Positions 1 through 7,375 of a DNA stretch of 64,000 nucleotides are shown one piece after another (the first letter of the stretch is position 1; the number at the start of each line of letters is the position of its first letter). The DNA comes from Streptomyces fradiae ATCC 10745 = DSM 40063 (lineage in GTDB: Bacteria; Actinomycetota; Actinomycetes; Streptomycetales; Streptomycetaceae): the NCBI RefSeq assembly GCF_008704425.1, contig NZ_CP023696.1, positions 310,001 to 374,000 of the forward strand, in the 5' to 3' direction. A model generated the notes under the pieces. It searched no databases. It was not told the origin of the DNA and was given only the letters and a program-made list of their open reading frames with translations. The position numbers were made by a program, and so were the translations under genes.

Positions 1-767
1 TGGTGCGCGCCGACGGCGAGCAGGTCCGCCTCCCGCGACGCCTGCACCAGCAGCCCGGCGGTGGAACGGCCGCCCTCCACCTCGATGGTGACGGTCAGCC
101 CCGCGAACTCGGCGCGCAGCCCGTCGGCGAGGGCGTGCATCTCGCGGACCCTCTGCTGGGCGATGCCGTCGATGTCGTCGAGCATGGTCAGCGCCGTCCC
201 GGTGTGGGAGAGCGGGTTCCAGACGTTGAGGAGGCGCAGTGTGGCGTGGCGCAGCGCCGCCTCGCGGGCCGCGTACCGCGCCCACGGGTGGTCGCGCTCG
301 TCGCGTACGCAGGCGACGACGACCCCGGTGGCCGCGTGGTCGCGCGCGCCGCGCACCACCACGACCGGCACACGGGTGCGGGAGGCGACACCCAGGCCGA
401 CGGAGCCGAGCAGCAGTTCCGCGAAGCCGCCGAGGCCGCGGTGGCCCACGACGACGGTGCCGGCGGTGCCCGCCTCGTCGTGCAGCGCGTGCACCGGGTC
501 GCCGGGGGCGAGGCGGCGTACGACGGTGACGTCGGGGAACCGCCCGGCGACCCCCTCGGCGGTCCGGGCGAGCAGCTCGTGCCCCGCCGCCCTGGCCTCC
601 TCGGCCGCCCGGTCGGTGGCCCGGCCCTCGGTACCGGTGGCGTGCACGAGGTGGAGCGGCTGCTTGCGGCGGTACGCCTCGCCGGCCGCCCACAGGACGG
701 CGTCCCCGGCCTCGGGGGAGCCGTCGACGCCGGCGATGACCGGCCCGTTGGTCACGTCCTGGTACAT
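1..767 (-). CDS. Universal stress protein (tandem USP domains), 3' end outside window
   Basis: A two-domain UspA-family protein probably binding ATP in the cytoplasm under stress; its C-terminus is cut by the window edge after about 255 residues. The first domain opens with VIAGVDGSPEAG (about residues 10-21) and carries the ATP-loop pattern G-x2-G-x9-G-S in GHRGLGGFAELLLGSV (about 108-123). A second domain begins near residue 145. The ATG at 767 is preceded by GGAGGAG. It lies 42 bp downstream of the XRE/PNPOx-like gene on the same strand, so the two are probably co-transcribed. A second tandem USP gene sits at 3762, as expected for actinobacterial dormancy-type stress regions. Family is clear; the specific role is not. 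Confidence 0.9.
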   Translation of the reverse strand, partial: MYQDVTNGPVIAGVDGSPEAGDAVLWAAGEAYRRKQPLHLVHATGTEGRATDRAAEEARAAGHELLARTAEGVAGRFPDVTVVRRLAPGDPVHALHDEAGTAGTVVVGHRGLGGFAELLLGSVGLGVASRTRVPVVVVRGARDHAATGVVVACVRDERDHPWARYAAREAALRHATLRLLNVWNPLSHTGTALTMLDDIDGIAQQRVREMHALADGLRAEFAGLTVTIEVEGGRSTAGLLVQASREADLLAVGAH

Positions 768-809
768 GGCTCCTCCGTAGGTCGTCGGGCGGCCCGGCGC
801 GGGCGGCGG

Positions 810-1502
810 TCAGGTGCCGGGCGGGCCGTCGGCCGCCGTCCGGGGGGCGCCGCGGACCACGATGCGGCGGCCCGTGACACGGGCCGGTGCGACCGCGATC
901 CACAGGTCCCGTTCGCCTCCCGCCCACGGGGCGCTGAACGCCCGCTCCTCCAGGGCGCGCACGGCGCCGGGCTCGGTGACGGCGCGGGCGGGGCCCACGA
1001 GCAGGACGCTCCAGCCCCGGCTGAACGCCTCGTCGATGTGGTCCGCCTCGAAGGCGGCGTCACCGCCCGCGACCCTGCCGGGCAGCGAACCGGACGACGT
1101 GCGGAAGGCGACCTCGCCCCCCGCGACGACGTAGTTGACCGGCAGGATGGCGGGCCCTTCGTGGCCGGTGACCGCGACGCGGCCCACGCCGTGGGTGCCC
1201 AGCATCCGCCAGCACTCGTCGGGGTCCAGCTCCACCAGCTCGGGGCGGTACGCGGCGCGGCCGATGCCGGGCGGCAGCTCGGCGTCTCCCCCGGTGAGGG
1301 CGGCGACGGTGGTGTCCAGCGCCTCGGCGAGCCGCAGCAGGAAGCCCATGCTGGGGACGGCGGCCTGCTCCTCCAGGTACGCGATGTAGCCGGGCGCCGA
1401 TCCCGCCCGCAGGGCGACGTCCTCGCGGGACAGCCCCAGCTCTTCTCGGCGGGCGGCGACGCGGCGGCCGATGTCGGCCCTGTGGTGCTCGGGTCCGGGC
1501 AT
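810..1502 (-). CDS. XRE-type HTH fused to pyridoxamine-5'-phosphate-oxidase-like flavin-binding domain
   Basis: A 230-residue protein. Residues about 10-65 form an XRE/Cro helix-turn-helix (RREELGLSREDVALRAG followed by GYIAYLEE); residues about 80-220 resemble the split beta-barrel flavin-nucleotide-binding family (GRVAVTGHEGPAILPVNYVV and HIDEAFSRGWSVLLVGPA). The combination suggests a regulator with a flavin- or nucleotide-binding sensing domain, a type often found beside USP and CBS genes in Streptomyces. Whether it binds FMN or F420 cannot be told by eye. It is the first gene of a probable two-gene unit with the USP gene at 767 and is divergent from the cyclic-nucleotide-domain gene at 1712, sharing a 209-bp promoter region. 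Confidence 0.85.
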   Translation of the reverse strand: MPGPEHHRADIGRRVAARREELGLSREDVALRAGSAPGYIAYLEEQAAVPSMGFLLRLAEALDTTVAALTGGDAELPPGIGRAAYRPELVELDPDECWRMLGTHGVGRVAVTGHEGPAILPVNYVVAGGEVAFRTSSGSLPGRVAGGDAAFEADHIDEAFSRGWSVLLVGPARAVTEPGAVRALEERAFSAPWAGGERDLWIAVAPARVTGRRIVVRGAPRTAADGPPGT

Positions 1503-1711
1503 GGGTTCACCGTAGTCGCGGGGCCACCGGCCCGCACGGCGGAGCCGTCCGGGCGCGATGGTGAGTACGCTCGAAGGACACCGCCGAACCGGGCGACGCC
1601 GCCGGGTGCGGTGCCCGGGGGCCGGTCGGTCCCCGCGAGGGACCCGGTCGGCCCTGCCGTCCGGTACCGCGGCGGACGACGCTTGGTGCGCCGGTTCACC
1701 AGGAGGTTCCC

Positions 1712-2167
1712 ATGACCAGAGCGCCGAGGATCAACGCACTGCCGGCTCCGCACCGCGAGCGGCTGCTGGCCATGTCCACGGACGTGTCCTTCGAGACCGG
1801 GCACCGGCTGTTCGACGAGCACCTTCCGGCGGACCGGTTCTGGGTCATCAGGACCGGCGCGGTCAACCTGGACGCGCGGGTGCCGGGCAGCACCCGCCCG
1901 GCCGTGATCGAGATGCTCGGCCACGGCGAGCTGGTCGGGCTCTCGTGGATGTTCCCGCCGTACGAGTGGGAGCTGGGGGCGGAGGCGCTGAGCCTGGTGC
2001 GCGCCCACGAGTTCGACGCGGCGGCGGTGCGGGCCCTGTGCGAGGCGGAGCCGGCGTTCGGCTACGCGCTGACGCAGTGGGTGGGACAGGTGCTCTCGCA
2101 CCGGCTGCAGGCGACGCGGGTGCGGCTGCTGGACATGTACGCCCCGCACGGCAGCGGCGTGCTCTGA
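1712..2167 (+). CDS. Orphan cyclic-nucleotide-binding (Crp-type cupin) domain protein
   Basis: A 151-residue protein that is essentially one Crp/Fnr sensor barrel: a strand-rich region from about residue 20 (VSFETGHRLFDEHLPADRFWVIRTGAVNLD) through GHGELVGLSWMFPPYEWELGAEAL. There is no C-terminal helix-turn-helix, so it cannot act as a classical Crp regulator by itself; it may buffer or relay a signal. The classical phosphate-binding RxS pattern of cAMP receptors is not obvious. Start ATG is supported by AGGAGG 5-6 nt upstream. It precedes the CBS-BON gene on the same strand, with a hairpin between them. Confidence 0.75.
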   Translation: MTRAPRINALPAPHRERLLAMSTDVSFETGHRLFDEHLPADRFWVIRTGAVNLDARVPGSTRPAVIEMLGHGELVGLSWMFPPYEWELGAEALSLVRAHEFDAAAVRALCEAEPAFGYALTQWVGQVLSHRLQATRVRLLDMYAPHGSGVL

Positions 2168-2195
2168 GCGGCGGCGCGCGGGCGCGCGCCGCCGC
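2168..2195 (+). terminator. Hairpin after the cyclic-nucleotide-domain gene
   Basis: A perfect 12-bp stem (GCGGCGGCGCGC at 2168-2179 pairing with 2184-2195, 4-nt loop) starts directly after the stop codon. It has no U tract. It probably attenuates or ends transcription before the CBS gene. Confidence 0.55.
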
Positions 2196-2274
2196 CCCGG
2201 GGAGGCGGCGGGCGGCCGGGCGCCGTGTCCCGCATCCTCGGAGGTGGGGGCCGACGGAAGGGGAAGAAGAGGCG

Positions 2275-2889
2275 ATGAGGCACCGCAGCGTGGCCGATCT
2301 GATGACGCCGGAGGCCGTGGCCGTGCAGCCGGGCACGTCCTTCAAGGAGATCGCGCGGCTGCTGGACGAGTACGGCATCACGGCCGTCCCCGTGGTGGAC
2401 GCGCAGGAGCGGCCGGTCGGCGTGGTGTCGGAGGCGGACCTGCTGCGCCGGCACACCCTCGGGGGGCAGGGGCCCGGTACGGCCGAGGGGCTGATGACGA
2501 GTCCGGCCGTGGTGGCACGGCCGGAGTGGAGCGCGGTCGAGGCGGCGCGGGTGATGGAGCACGAGCACATCAAGCGGCTGCCGGTGGTGGACGCGTCGGG
2601 GCGGCTGATCGGGGTGCTCAGCCGCAGCGACCTGATCCAGCTCTTCCTGCGGCGCGACCGGGCGATCCAGGAGGAGATCCTGGAGGACGTGGTGACCCGC
2701 ACGCTGGCGCTGCCGCCGTCGGCCGTCACGGTGGACGTCAGCGACGGGACGGTGACGCTCAGCGGCACGCTGGAGCGCCGGAGCCTGGTCCCGATCCTGG
2801 TGCGGCTGTGCGAGACGGTCGACGGCGTCGTCGCCGTGGACGACCGGCTCGCCTACGAGACCGACGACACCGGCGCCCTGACGAACTGA
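2275..2889 (+). CDS. CBS-CBS-BON domain protein
   Basis: A 204-residue cytoplasmic protein. Two CBS motifs occupy about residues 1-60 (VADLMTPEAVAVQPGTSF to VGVVSEADLL) and 75-130 (LMTSPAVVARPEWS to LIGVLSRSDLI); a BON domain fills the C-terminus (VTVDVSDGTVTLSGTLERR near 150-185). CBS pairs bind adenosine nucleotides and BON domains are usually phospholipid or membrane contact modules. Such proteins accompany USP genes in actinobacterial hypoxia/dormancy regulons. ATG at 2275 is chosen because the conserved family N-terminus MRHRSVADLM starts there; GGAAGGGGAAGAAGAGG upstream provides a purine-rich ribosome site. Confidence 0.9.
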   Translation: MRHRSVADLMTPEAVAVQPGTSFKEIARLLDEYGITAVPVVDAQERPVGVVSEADLLRRHTLGGQGPGTAEGLMTSPAVVARPEWSAVEAARVMEHEHIKRLPVVDASGRLIGVLSRSDLIQLFLRRDRAIQEEILEDVVTRTLALPPSAVTVDVSDGTVTLSGTLERRSLVPILVRLCETVDGVVAVDDRLAYETDDTGALTN

Positions 2890-2970
2890 CGAGAAGGCGC
2901 CCCTCGCCGGGCGCGCGCGAACCGGGTGGCCCGTCGCCCGGCACACGGGGACGGGAAGTGGACCCGGCCC

Positions 2971-3060
2971 TGCACGCGGTGCGGACCCGCCGCCCCGGCC
3001 CTCCACGCGGTGCGGACCCGCCGCCCCGGCCCTGTATGCAGTGCGGACCCGCCCGGCTCG
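2971..3060. repeat. 31-bp tandem repeat, three copies
   Basis: Copies begin near 2971, 3002 and 3033 with a period of 31 bp and the shared core GCGGTGCGGACCCGCC (third copy diverged to GCAGTGCGGACCCGCC). They lie between convergent CBS-BON and DUF1876-like genes. The rest of 2890-3197 holds only GC-rich self-complementary sequence (for example 3118-3175), a plausible termination region; no gene is seen. Confidence 0.8.
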
Positions 3061-3197
3061 CCCGCGGACACGGATACGCCAGGCCGGACCGGCTCGTGCG
3101 CGGAGGCGTACGAGCCGGTCGGGCCCGCCGGCCCGGCCGGGCCGCCGCGGTGGACGGGCCGGCCGGGCCGGGCGCGGTGCGCCGGCGGGGCGGCGGT

Positions 3198-3500
3198 TCA
3201 GCGGTCCGGGGGCGACCAGCCGTACGGGCCCTGCCGCTCCTCCTCGGCGGCCATCCCGGCGCCCGCCTCGCCGATGTCCCGGTACGCCAGGCGCATCAGC
3301 TGCCGGGCGAGGTCGCTCATCGCGCGGCTCGCGGCGAGTTCGTCCCCGATCAGGGGGACGTCCTCGTCCTCGGGGTTGCGCCGGGCGGTGCCGTGGCCCG
3401 TGATCCGCGACTTGCCGGTGTCGAGGACGGCGTGCGCCTGCGTGGTGTCCTCGTCCTCCTGCAGATCCATGTTGATCTTCCACTCCAGCGTCCGGGTCAT
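3198..3500 (-). CDS. DUF1876-like small protein
   Basis: A 100-residue protein beginning MTRTLEWKINMDLQEDEDTT, with the family features: an N-terminal strand, TQAHAVLDTGKSRITGHGTARRNP in the middle (given here as seen in residues about 21-44), and LIGDELAASRAMSDLARQLM near 50-70. DUF1876 proteins are small actinobacterial proteins often linked to hypoxia or stress genes; their biochemical role is unknown. The ATG at 3500 has AGGAGGCAC upstream (on the minus strand) and matches the usual family length. It is divergent from the USP gene at 3762 and shares with it two palindromes described separately. Confidence 0.8.
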   Translation of the reverse strand: MTRTLEWKINMDLQEDEDTTQAHAVLDTGKSRITGHGTARRNPEDEDVPLIGDELAASRAMSDLARQLMRLAYRDIGEAGAGMAAEEERQGPYGWSPPDR

Positions 3501-3542
3501 GGTGTGCCTCCTCGACGCGTTGCGGACGGCTGTGGACCGATT

Positions 3543-3685
3543 GGGGCACCGGTCCCCTTCCAGCATCCACCGACCGGCCCGCCGGGACGACCCGGCGGGC
3601 CGGAGGCCCGCCGTCCCGCGCCCACCACGCCACCGGAAGCGCGGGTTTGGGGCCCACCGGGCGGGGAAGTCGGGCCTACCGGCCC
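3543..3685. promoter_or_regulatory. Two DevR/OsdR-like palindromes between the DUF1876-like and USP genes
   Basis: Two GGG-N-CCC dyads are visible: GGGGCACCGGTCCCC at 3543-3557 and GGGCCTACCGGCCC at 3672-3685. Dormancy regulators of the DevR/OsdR type bind GC-flanked palindromes of this size upstream of USP and CBS genes in actinobacteria. The second lies 77 bp before the USP start codon and the first 43 bp before the DUF1876-like start. Assignment to OsdR is inference only, because GC-rich DNA produces chance palindromes. Confidence 0.35.
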
Positions 3686-3761
3686 ATGCCTCGGGGCCGG
3701 ACACCGTCCACACTGGTGGCAGCACCACACCGCGCACGACCGACACACGGAGGAAAGACCC

Positions 3762-4658
3762 ATGGCCCACGCCCCGATGACCCGAGCGATCACGGCGGGA
3801 GTGGACGGTTCCCCCGAGAGCCTCACCGCCGCCTCCTGGGCGGCGCGCGAGGCGGCGCTGCGCGGACTGCCCCTGCGGCTGGTGCACGCCTGGCTCTGGC
3901 AGCCCCTCGACGTGCCGCTCGTGCAGGACCGCGAGGCCGAGGCGCGCCGCGCGCAGTCCGTGCTGGACGAGGCGGAGGCGGAGGTGCGCCGCCTGCACCC
4001 GGACGTCCTGGTGACCACGGGCATCCTGTCCGACACTCCGGTGCCCGCGCTGCTGGAGGCCGCGGAGCAGGCGGAGATGCTGGTGATCGGCTCACGCGGG
4101 CACGGGGCGATCCTCGGGTTCCTGCTCGGCTCGTACGGGCAGCAGGTCATCGCCGCGTCGAAGCGGCCGGTCGTGTCGGTGCGCGCCCGGGACGAGGAGG
4201 AGCCCGGCCCGGCGGGCGCGGAGGCGGGCGAGATCGTCGTGGGCCAGCAGGGCGGGCGCGAGGAGAGCGAGGCGGTGCTCGGGTTCGCGTTCGAGGAGGC
4301 GGCGGCCCGCGGTGTGGGGGTGCGGGCGGTACGGGCCTGGAGCCTGCCGCCGCTGTACGCGTACTCCCCCGGTTCGCTGGCGCTGGCCGACGAGGCGGGC
4401 GGCCTGGAGCCGTTCGAGCGCAAGGCGCTGGCCGACGCGCTCGCCCCGTGGCGGGAGCGGTACCCGGACGTGCCGGTGAAGGAGCACGTCGAGCTGGGCA
4501 GCGGCGGGCAGGTGCTGCTGTCGGTGGCGACGGGCGCGGGACTGGTCGTGGTGGGCCGCCGCGTGCGGCACGCCCCGTTCGGACCCCGCATCGGCTCGGT
4601 GGCGCACGCGGTGCTGCACCACTCGCCGTCCCCGGTGGCGGTCGTCCCGCACGAGTGA
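3762..4658 (+). CDS. Universal stress protein, tandem domains
   Basis: A 298-residue protein with two USP domains. Domain 1: AITAGVDGSPESLTAASWAA near 10-29 and GSRGHGAILGFLLGSYGQQV near 107-126, matching G-x2-G-x9-G-S and hence ATP-binding. Domain 2 starts near 155 (EIVVGQQGGREESEAVLGFA) and ends with VVVGRRVRHAPFGPRIGSVA, where the loop is GRRVRHAPFGPRIGS; the second glycine of the pattern is not conserved, so this site may be weaker. ATG at 3762 has GGAGGAAAG upstream. It is followed by a strong terminator at 4666. Confidence 0.92.
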   Translation: MAHAPMTRAITAGVDGSPESLTAASWAAREAALRGLPLRLVHAWLWQPLDVPLVQDREAEARRAQSVLDEAEAEVRRLHPDVLVTTGILSDTPVPALLEAAEQAEMLVIGSRGHGAILGFLLGSYGQQVIAASKRPVVSVRARDEEEPGPAGAEAGEIVVGQQGGREESEAVLGFAFEEAAARGVGVRAVRAWSLPPLYAYSPGSLALADEAGGLEPFERKALADALAPWRERYPDVPVKEHVELGSGGQVLLSVATGAGLVVVGRRVRHAPFGPRIGSVAHAVLHHSPSPVAVVPHE

Positions 4659-4665
4659 GCCCGGT

Positions 4666-4700
4666 GCCCCGGTCCCGGCCCCCGCGGCCGGGACCGGGGC
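4666..4700 (+). terminator. Strong hairpin terminator after USP gene
   Basis: A perfect stem of 15 bp (left arm 4666-4680, right arm 4686-4700, 5-nt loop) starts 7 bp after the USP stop codon. No U tract, typical of high-GC actinobacteria. Confidence 0.7.
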
Positions 4701-4784
4701 GGGGCGCCGGCCGGCGCCCGCCACCGCCGGGGGCCGCCGCGGGCGGCCCGCCCGGTCCCGCCGACACCTGGAGGGCGCACGGCC

Positions 4785-5828
4785 ATGGTCCGCTACGTGT
4801 ACGACTTCGCCGAGGGCGGCCGGGATCAGGCCGCCCTGCTCGGCGGCAAGGGGGCCGACCTCGCGGGGATGGCGCGGCTCGGGCTGCCCGTCCCGGCCGG
4901 GTTCACCGTCTCCACGGAGGCGTGCCGCGTGTACGCCGCGACGGGCGCCCCGCCGCCGGAGCTGGCCGGTGAGCTGGCGGAGCACCTGGCCCGGCTGGAG
5001 CGGGCGGCGGGGCGGCGGCTGGGGCAGGTCGACGACCCGCTGCTGCTGTCGGTGCGGTCGGGACCGCCGCTGCCGGTGCCGGATGCCCCGGAGACCGTCC
5101 TGGACGTGGGGCTGAACGACTACGCCGTCCTCGGGCTGGCGAAGACGCCCGCGGGCGAGCGGTTCGCGTGGGACTCGTACCGGCGCCTGGTCGAGCGGTT
5201 CGGCACCGCCGTGCTGGGGCTGGGTCCGGAGGTGTTCCGCACGGTGCGGCACCGGGTCGGAGAGCAGCACCGCGTGGCCGACGAGCGGCTGGACGCCTGC
5301 GACCTGATCCGGGTCGTGGAGACGTACAAGGACCTCGTGGAGGAGCGGACCGGCGAGGCGTTCCCGCAGGACCCGGCGGAGCAGCTGCGCCGGGCGGTGG
5401 GCGCCGCCTTCGCGTCGTGGAACTCCGGGGCGGCGCGGGAGGCGCGCCGCCGTGCCGGTGTGCCGGACGGCCTGGGCACGGCGGTGACGGTCCAGACGAT
5501 GGTGCTCGGCAACCAGGGGGCCGGCTCCGGCAGCGGCGTCGCCCTCGTACCGGCGGGCGACGCCGGGGCGGCCGGCGAGGCGGAGGCGGTGGCGGGGGCG
5601 TATCTGCCGGACGCGCAGGGCGAGGACCTCTTCACGGGGGCCCGGAAGCCGCTGCCGCCCGCCGAACTGGCGCGGACCGCCCCGGCGGCGTACGCCGAAC
5701 TCCGCACGCACCTGCGGCGGTTGGCCGGGCACCTCGGGGGCGTGCGCGCCGTGGAGTTCACCGTGGAGCGCGGAAGGCTGTGGTTCCTGGGCACCCGGCG
5801 GGAGCTCCCCCCGGGCCTCCACCCCTGA
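4785..5828 (+). CDS. Stand-alone pyruvate-phosphate-dikinase N-terminal-like (PEP/pyruvate-binding) protein
   Basis: A 347-residue protein resembling only the ATP-grasp N-terminal domain of PPDK: FAEGGRDQAALLGGKGADLA near 8-27, GLPVPAGFTVSTEAC near 36-50, LLSVRSGPPLPVPDAPETVL near 86-105 followed by DVGLND. Real PPDK is about 870-900 residues and continues with a phosphohistidine swivel and a PEP-binding barrel; both are absent. The usual SxRSGAxxSMPGMMDT motif is degenerate (no SMPGMM), and the later nucleotide-binding stretch is shortened, so catalysis is doubtful. It may be a nucleotide-binding pseudo-enzyme acting in the stress block. GGAGG lies about 10 nt before the ATG. It follows the USP terminator, so has its own promoter or depends on read-through. 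Confidence 0.75.
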   Translation: MVRYVYDFAEGGRDQAALLGGKGADLAGMARLGLPVPAGFTVSTEACRVYAATGAPPPELAGELAEHLARLERAAGRRLGQVDDPLLLSVRSGPPLPVPDAPETVLDVGLNDYAVLGLAKTPAGERFAWDSYRRLVERFGTAVLGLGPEVFRTVRHRVGEQHRVADERLDACDLIRVVETYKDLVEERTGEAFPQDPAEQLRRAVGAAFASWNSGAAREARRRAGVPDGLGTAVTVQTMVLGNQGAGSGSGVALVPAGDAGAAGEAEAVAGAYLPDAQGEDLFTGARKPLPPAELARTAPAAYAELRTHLRRLAGHLGGVRAVEFTVERGRLWFLGTRRELPPGLHP

Positions 5829-5830
5829 TC

Positions 5831-5857
5831 CCGGCCCCTCCGGCCCCTCCGGCCCCT
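5831..5857. repeat. 9-bp tandem repeat after PPDK-like gene
   Basis: CCGGCCCCT occurs three times in a row in the 37-bp gap between two convergent genes. It can pair with the following GGGCCG and may take part in termination. Confidence 0.6.
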
Positions 5858-5865
5858 CCGGGCCG

Positions 5866-6147
5866 TCAGGCGCCGTCGCGGGCGGCGCCCTGCCCGTCCC
5901 GGACGTGCTGGACGGCGAGCGCCGCCGTGGTCAGGCCCAGGTGGTCCAGCGCGGTCGCGCTCTCCAGCAGGATCACGTCCGTCAGGACGGCCATCTCCGT
6001 GCCGGCCCGGTCGCGTTCGGCCAGGTCGCCCGGTGCGGTGGCCTCGCGCAGCCGCTCCACACGGGCGGCGAGCGCGGCCCGCCGCCGCTCCAGCTCCGCC
6101 AGGGTGCGCACGTGCCGCACGATCTCCTCGTCGGTCATGCCCCTCAT
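5866..6147 (-). CDS. Small helical hypothetical protein
   Basis: A 93-residue protein I do not recognise. It is predicted mostly helical and charged (MTDEEIVRHVRTLAELERRR, then ALAARVERLREATAPGDLAE), resembling a short coiled coil, with no signal peptide or metal motif. The ATG at 6147 has GGAG 5 nt upstream; an internal ATG at 6138 is a weaker alternative. It is convergent with the PPDK-like gene and lies 115 bp downstream of the TauE-like gene on the same strand. Confidence 0.6.
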   Translation of the reverse strand: MRGMTDEEIVRHVRTLAELERRRAALAARVERLREATAPGDLAERDRAGTEMAVLTDVILLESATALDHLGLTTAALAVQHVRDGQGAARDGA

Positions 6148-6262
6148 CGCCGCTCCGTCTCTCCGGTCCGCCGGTCCGCGGCCCGCCGCCCTCGGCAGGC
6201 CCTCATCACAGGAGAGGGCCCACAGGCGGGGGAGGTCACGCCCGCGGGCCGGGTTTCGCGCG

Positions 6263-7375
6263 TCAGGCGAGCCGGGCCGCCGTGTCGGCCGCCATGAGAG
6301 CGGCGACCGCCAGCAGCAGGTACCCGAAGACCATCCGCAGCCGCGCGGCCGGCAGCCGCGCCGCGAGACGCCGCCCGTCCAGGGCGCCGAGGACCGCCGC
6401 GCCCGTGAACGGGCCGACCACCGCCCAGTCGACGGGCGCCGCGGTGCCCGCGCGGGCGAGGAGCGCGGCGAGCGCGTTGACGGTGACCACGAGCAGGCTG
6501 GTGCCCACCGCCGTCCGCATCCGCACCCCGGCCAGCGCGACGAGGGCGGGTACGGTGAGGAAGCCGCCGCCGACGCCGAGGAACCCGGTCAGCGCCCCGA
6601 CGCCCGCGCCGGCGCCGGCCGCCCGCACCGCGCTCGGCACCCGTCGCCCGCGCCCGGACCGGCCGGCGCCCGGCACCGGGCCGCCCGGGCCCGCGGCCCC
6701 GCCACCGCCGCCCTCCCGGCCCCGGTCGGCGGACCTCGGCGCTCCGTGCGGCTCGGGGCCGCCCCCCTCGTCCGGCCCGAGGCCACCGCCGCGCGGACCC
6801 GTCTCCGGCCCGCCGCCGGACCCGCCCCGGGCGCGACCCGCCCGCCCGTCCCGTGCCCCGCCCCCGTCCGGCCCGGGGCCTCCTCCAGGCGGCTCCGGCG
6901 CCGGGCCGCCGCCGGGCCCCCGGTCGCCGGACCCGCCGCCGACGGGACCCGCCCGCCCGTGCCCGGCGGCGCCCGCCCCGTCCTCGCCCCCGTCGTCGTC
7001 CTCGTCCGGGGCCCGAGCCGGCGGGCGGAGCATGCGGAGGGCCGCCAGGGCGGCGACCACGGCGAACGCGGCCGTCAGCACCGGCCGGGGCACGCCGGAC
7101 GCCAGGCGGGCGGCCAGCACGGCGGGCCCGGCACCCGCCGCCGCGAACAGCAGCCCGGCCGTCCAGCGCACCCGGCCGTCGCGGGCGTGGCCGTACAGCG
7201 CGCACGCCGCGGTGACGGCCACGACGACCAGGCTCGCCGTGGCCGCCTCCACCGGGGCGAAGCCCAGCAGGTAGACGAGCGCGGGAACGGCGATCATGCC
7301 GCCGCCCCCGCCGAGCGCCCCCAGCGCCAGCCCGACGACGGCCCCGGCGGCGAGGGCCGGCACGAGGGCCGTCAC
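6263..7375 (-). CDS. TauE/SafE-family membrane exporter with long Gly/Pro insertion
   Basis: A 370-residue membrane protein, probably exporting sulfite or another sulfonate-type anion. The N-terminal half has the family start LGALGGGGGMIAVPALVYLL (about 18-37) and further membrane segments; the C-terminal half repeats the pattern with LTGFLGVGGGFLTVPALVAL and ends with LVALM-type helices. Between the halves (about residues 117-245) lies a hydrophilic, low-complexity Gly/Pro/Arg/Asp-rich loop far longer than the usual short cytoplasmic linker. The start is the GTG at 7373-7375, which overlaps the TGA of the upstream metallo-hydrolase (GTGA), so the two are translationally coupled. The context supports a role in removing sulfite produced by persulfide oxidation. 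Confidence 0.85.
   Translation of the reverse strand: MTALVPALAAGAVVGLALGALGGGGGMIAVPALVYLLGFAPVEAATASLVVVAVTAACALYGHARDGRVRWTAGLLFAAAGAGPAVLAARLASGVPRPVLTAAFAVVAALAALRMLRPPARAPDEDDDGGEDGAGAAGHGRAGPVGGGSGDRGPGGGPAPEPPGGGPGPDGGGARDGRAGRARGGSGGGPETGPRGGGLGPDEGGGPEPHGAPRSADRGREGGGGGAAGPGGPVPGAGRSGRGRRVPSAVRAAGAGAGVGALTGFLGVGGGFLTVPALVALAGVRMRTAVGTSLLVVTVNALAALLARAGTAAPVDWAVVGPFTGAAVLGALDGRRLAARLPAARLRMVFGYLLLAVAALMAADTAARLA

Noticed and set aside
3..1715. Long plus-strand open frame of about 570 codons
   Set aside because: Arg/Gly/Pro-rich shadow of the USP and XRE-flavin genes on the other strand; third-position GC and family matches belong to the minus strand.
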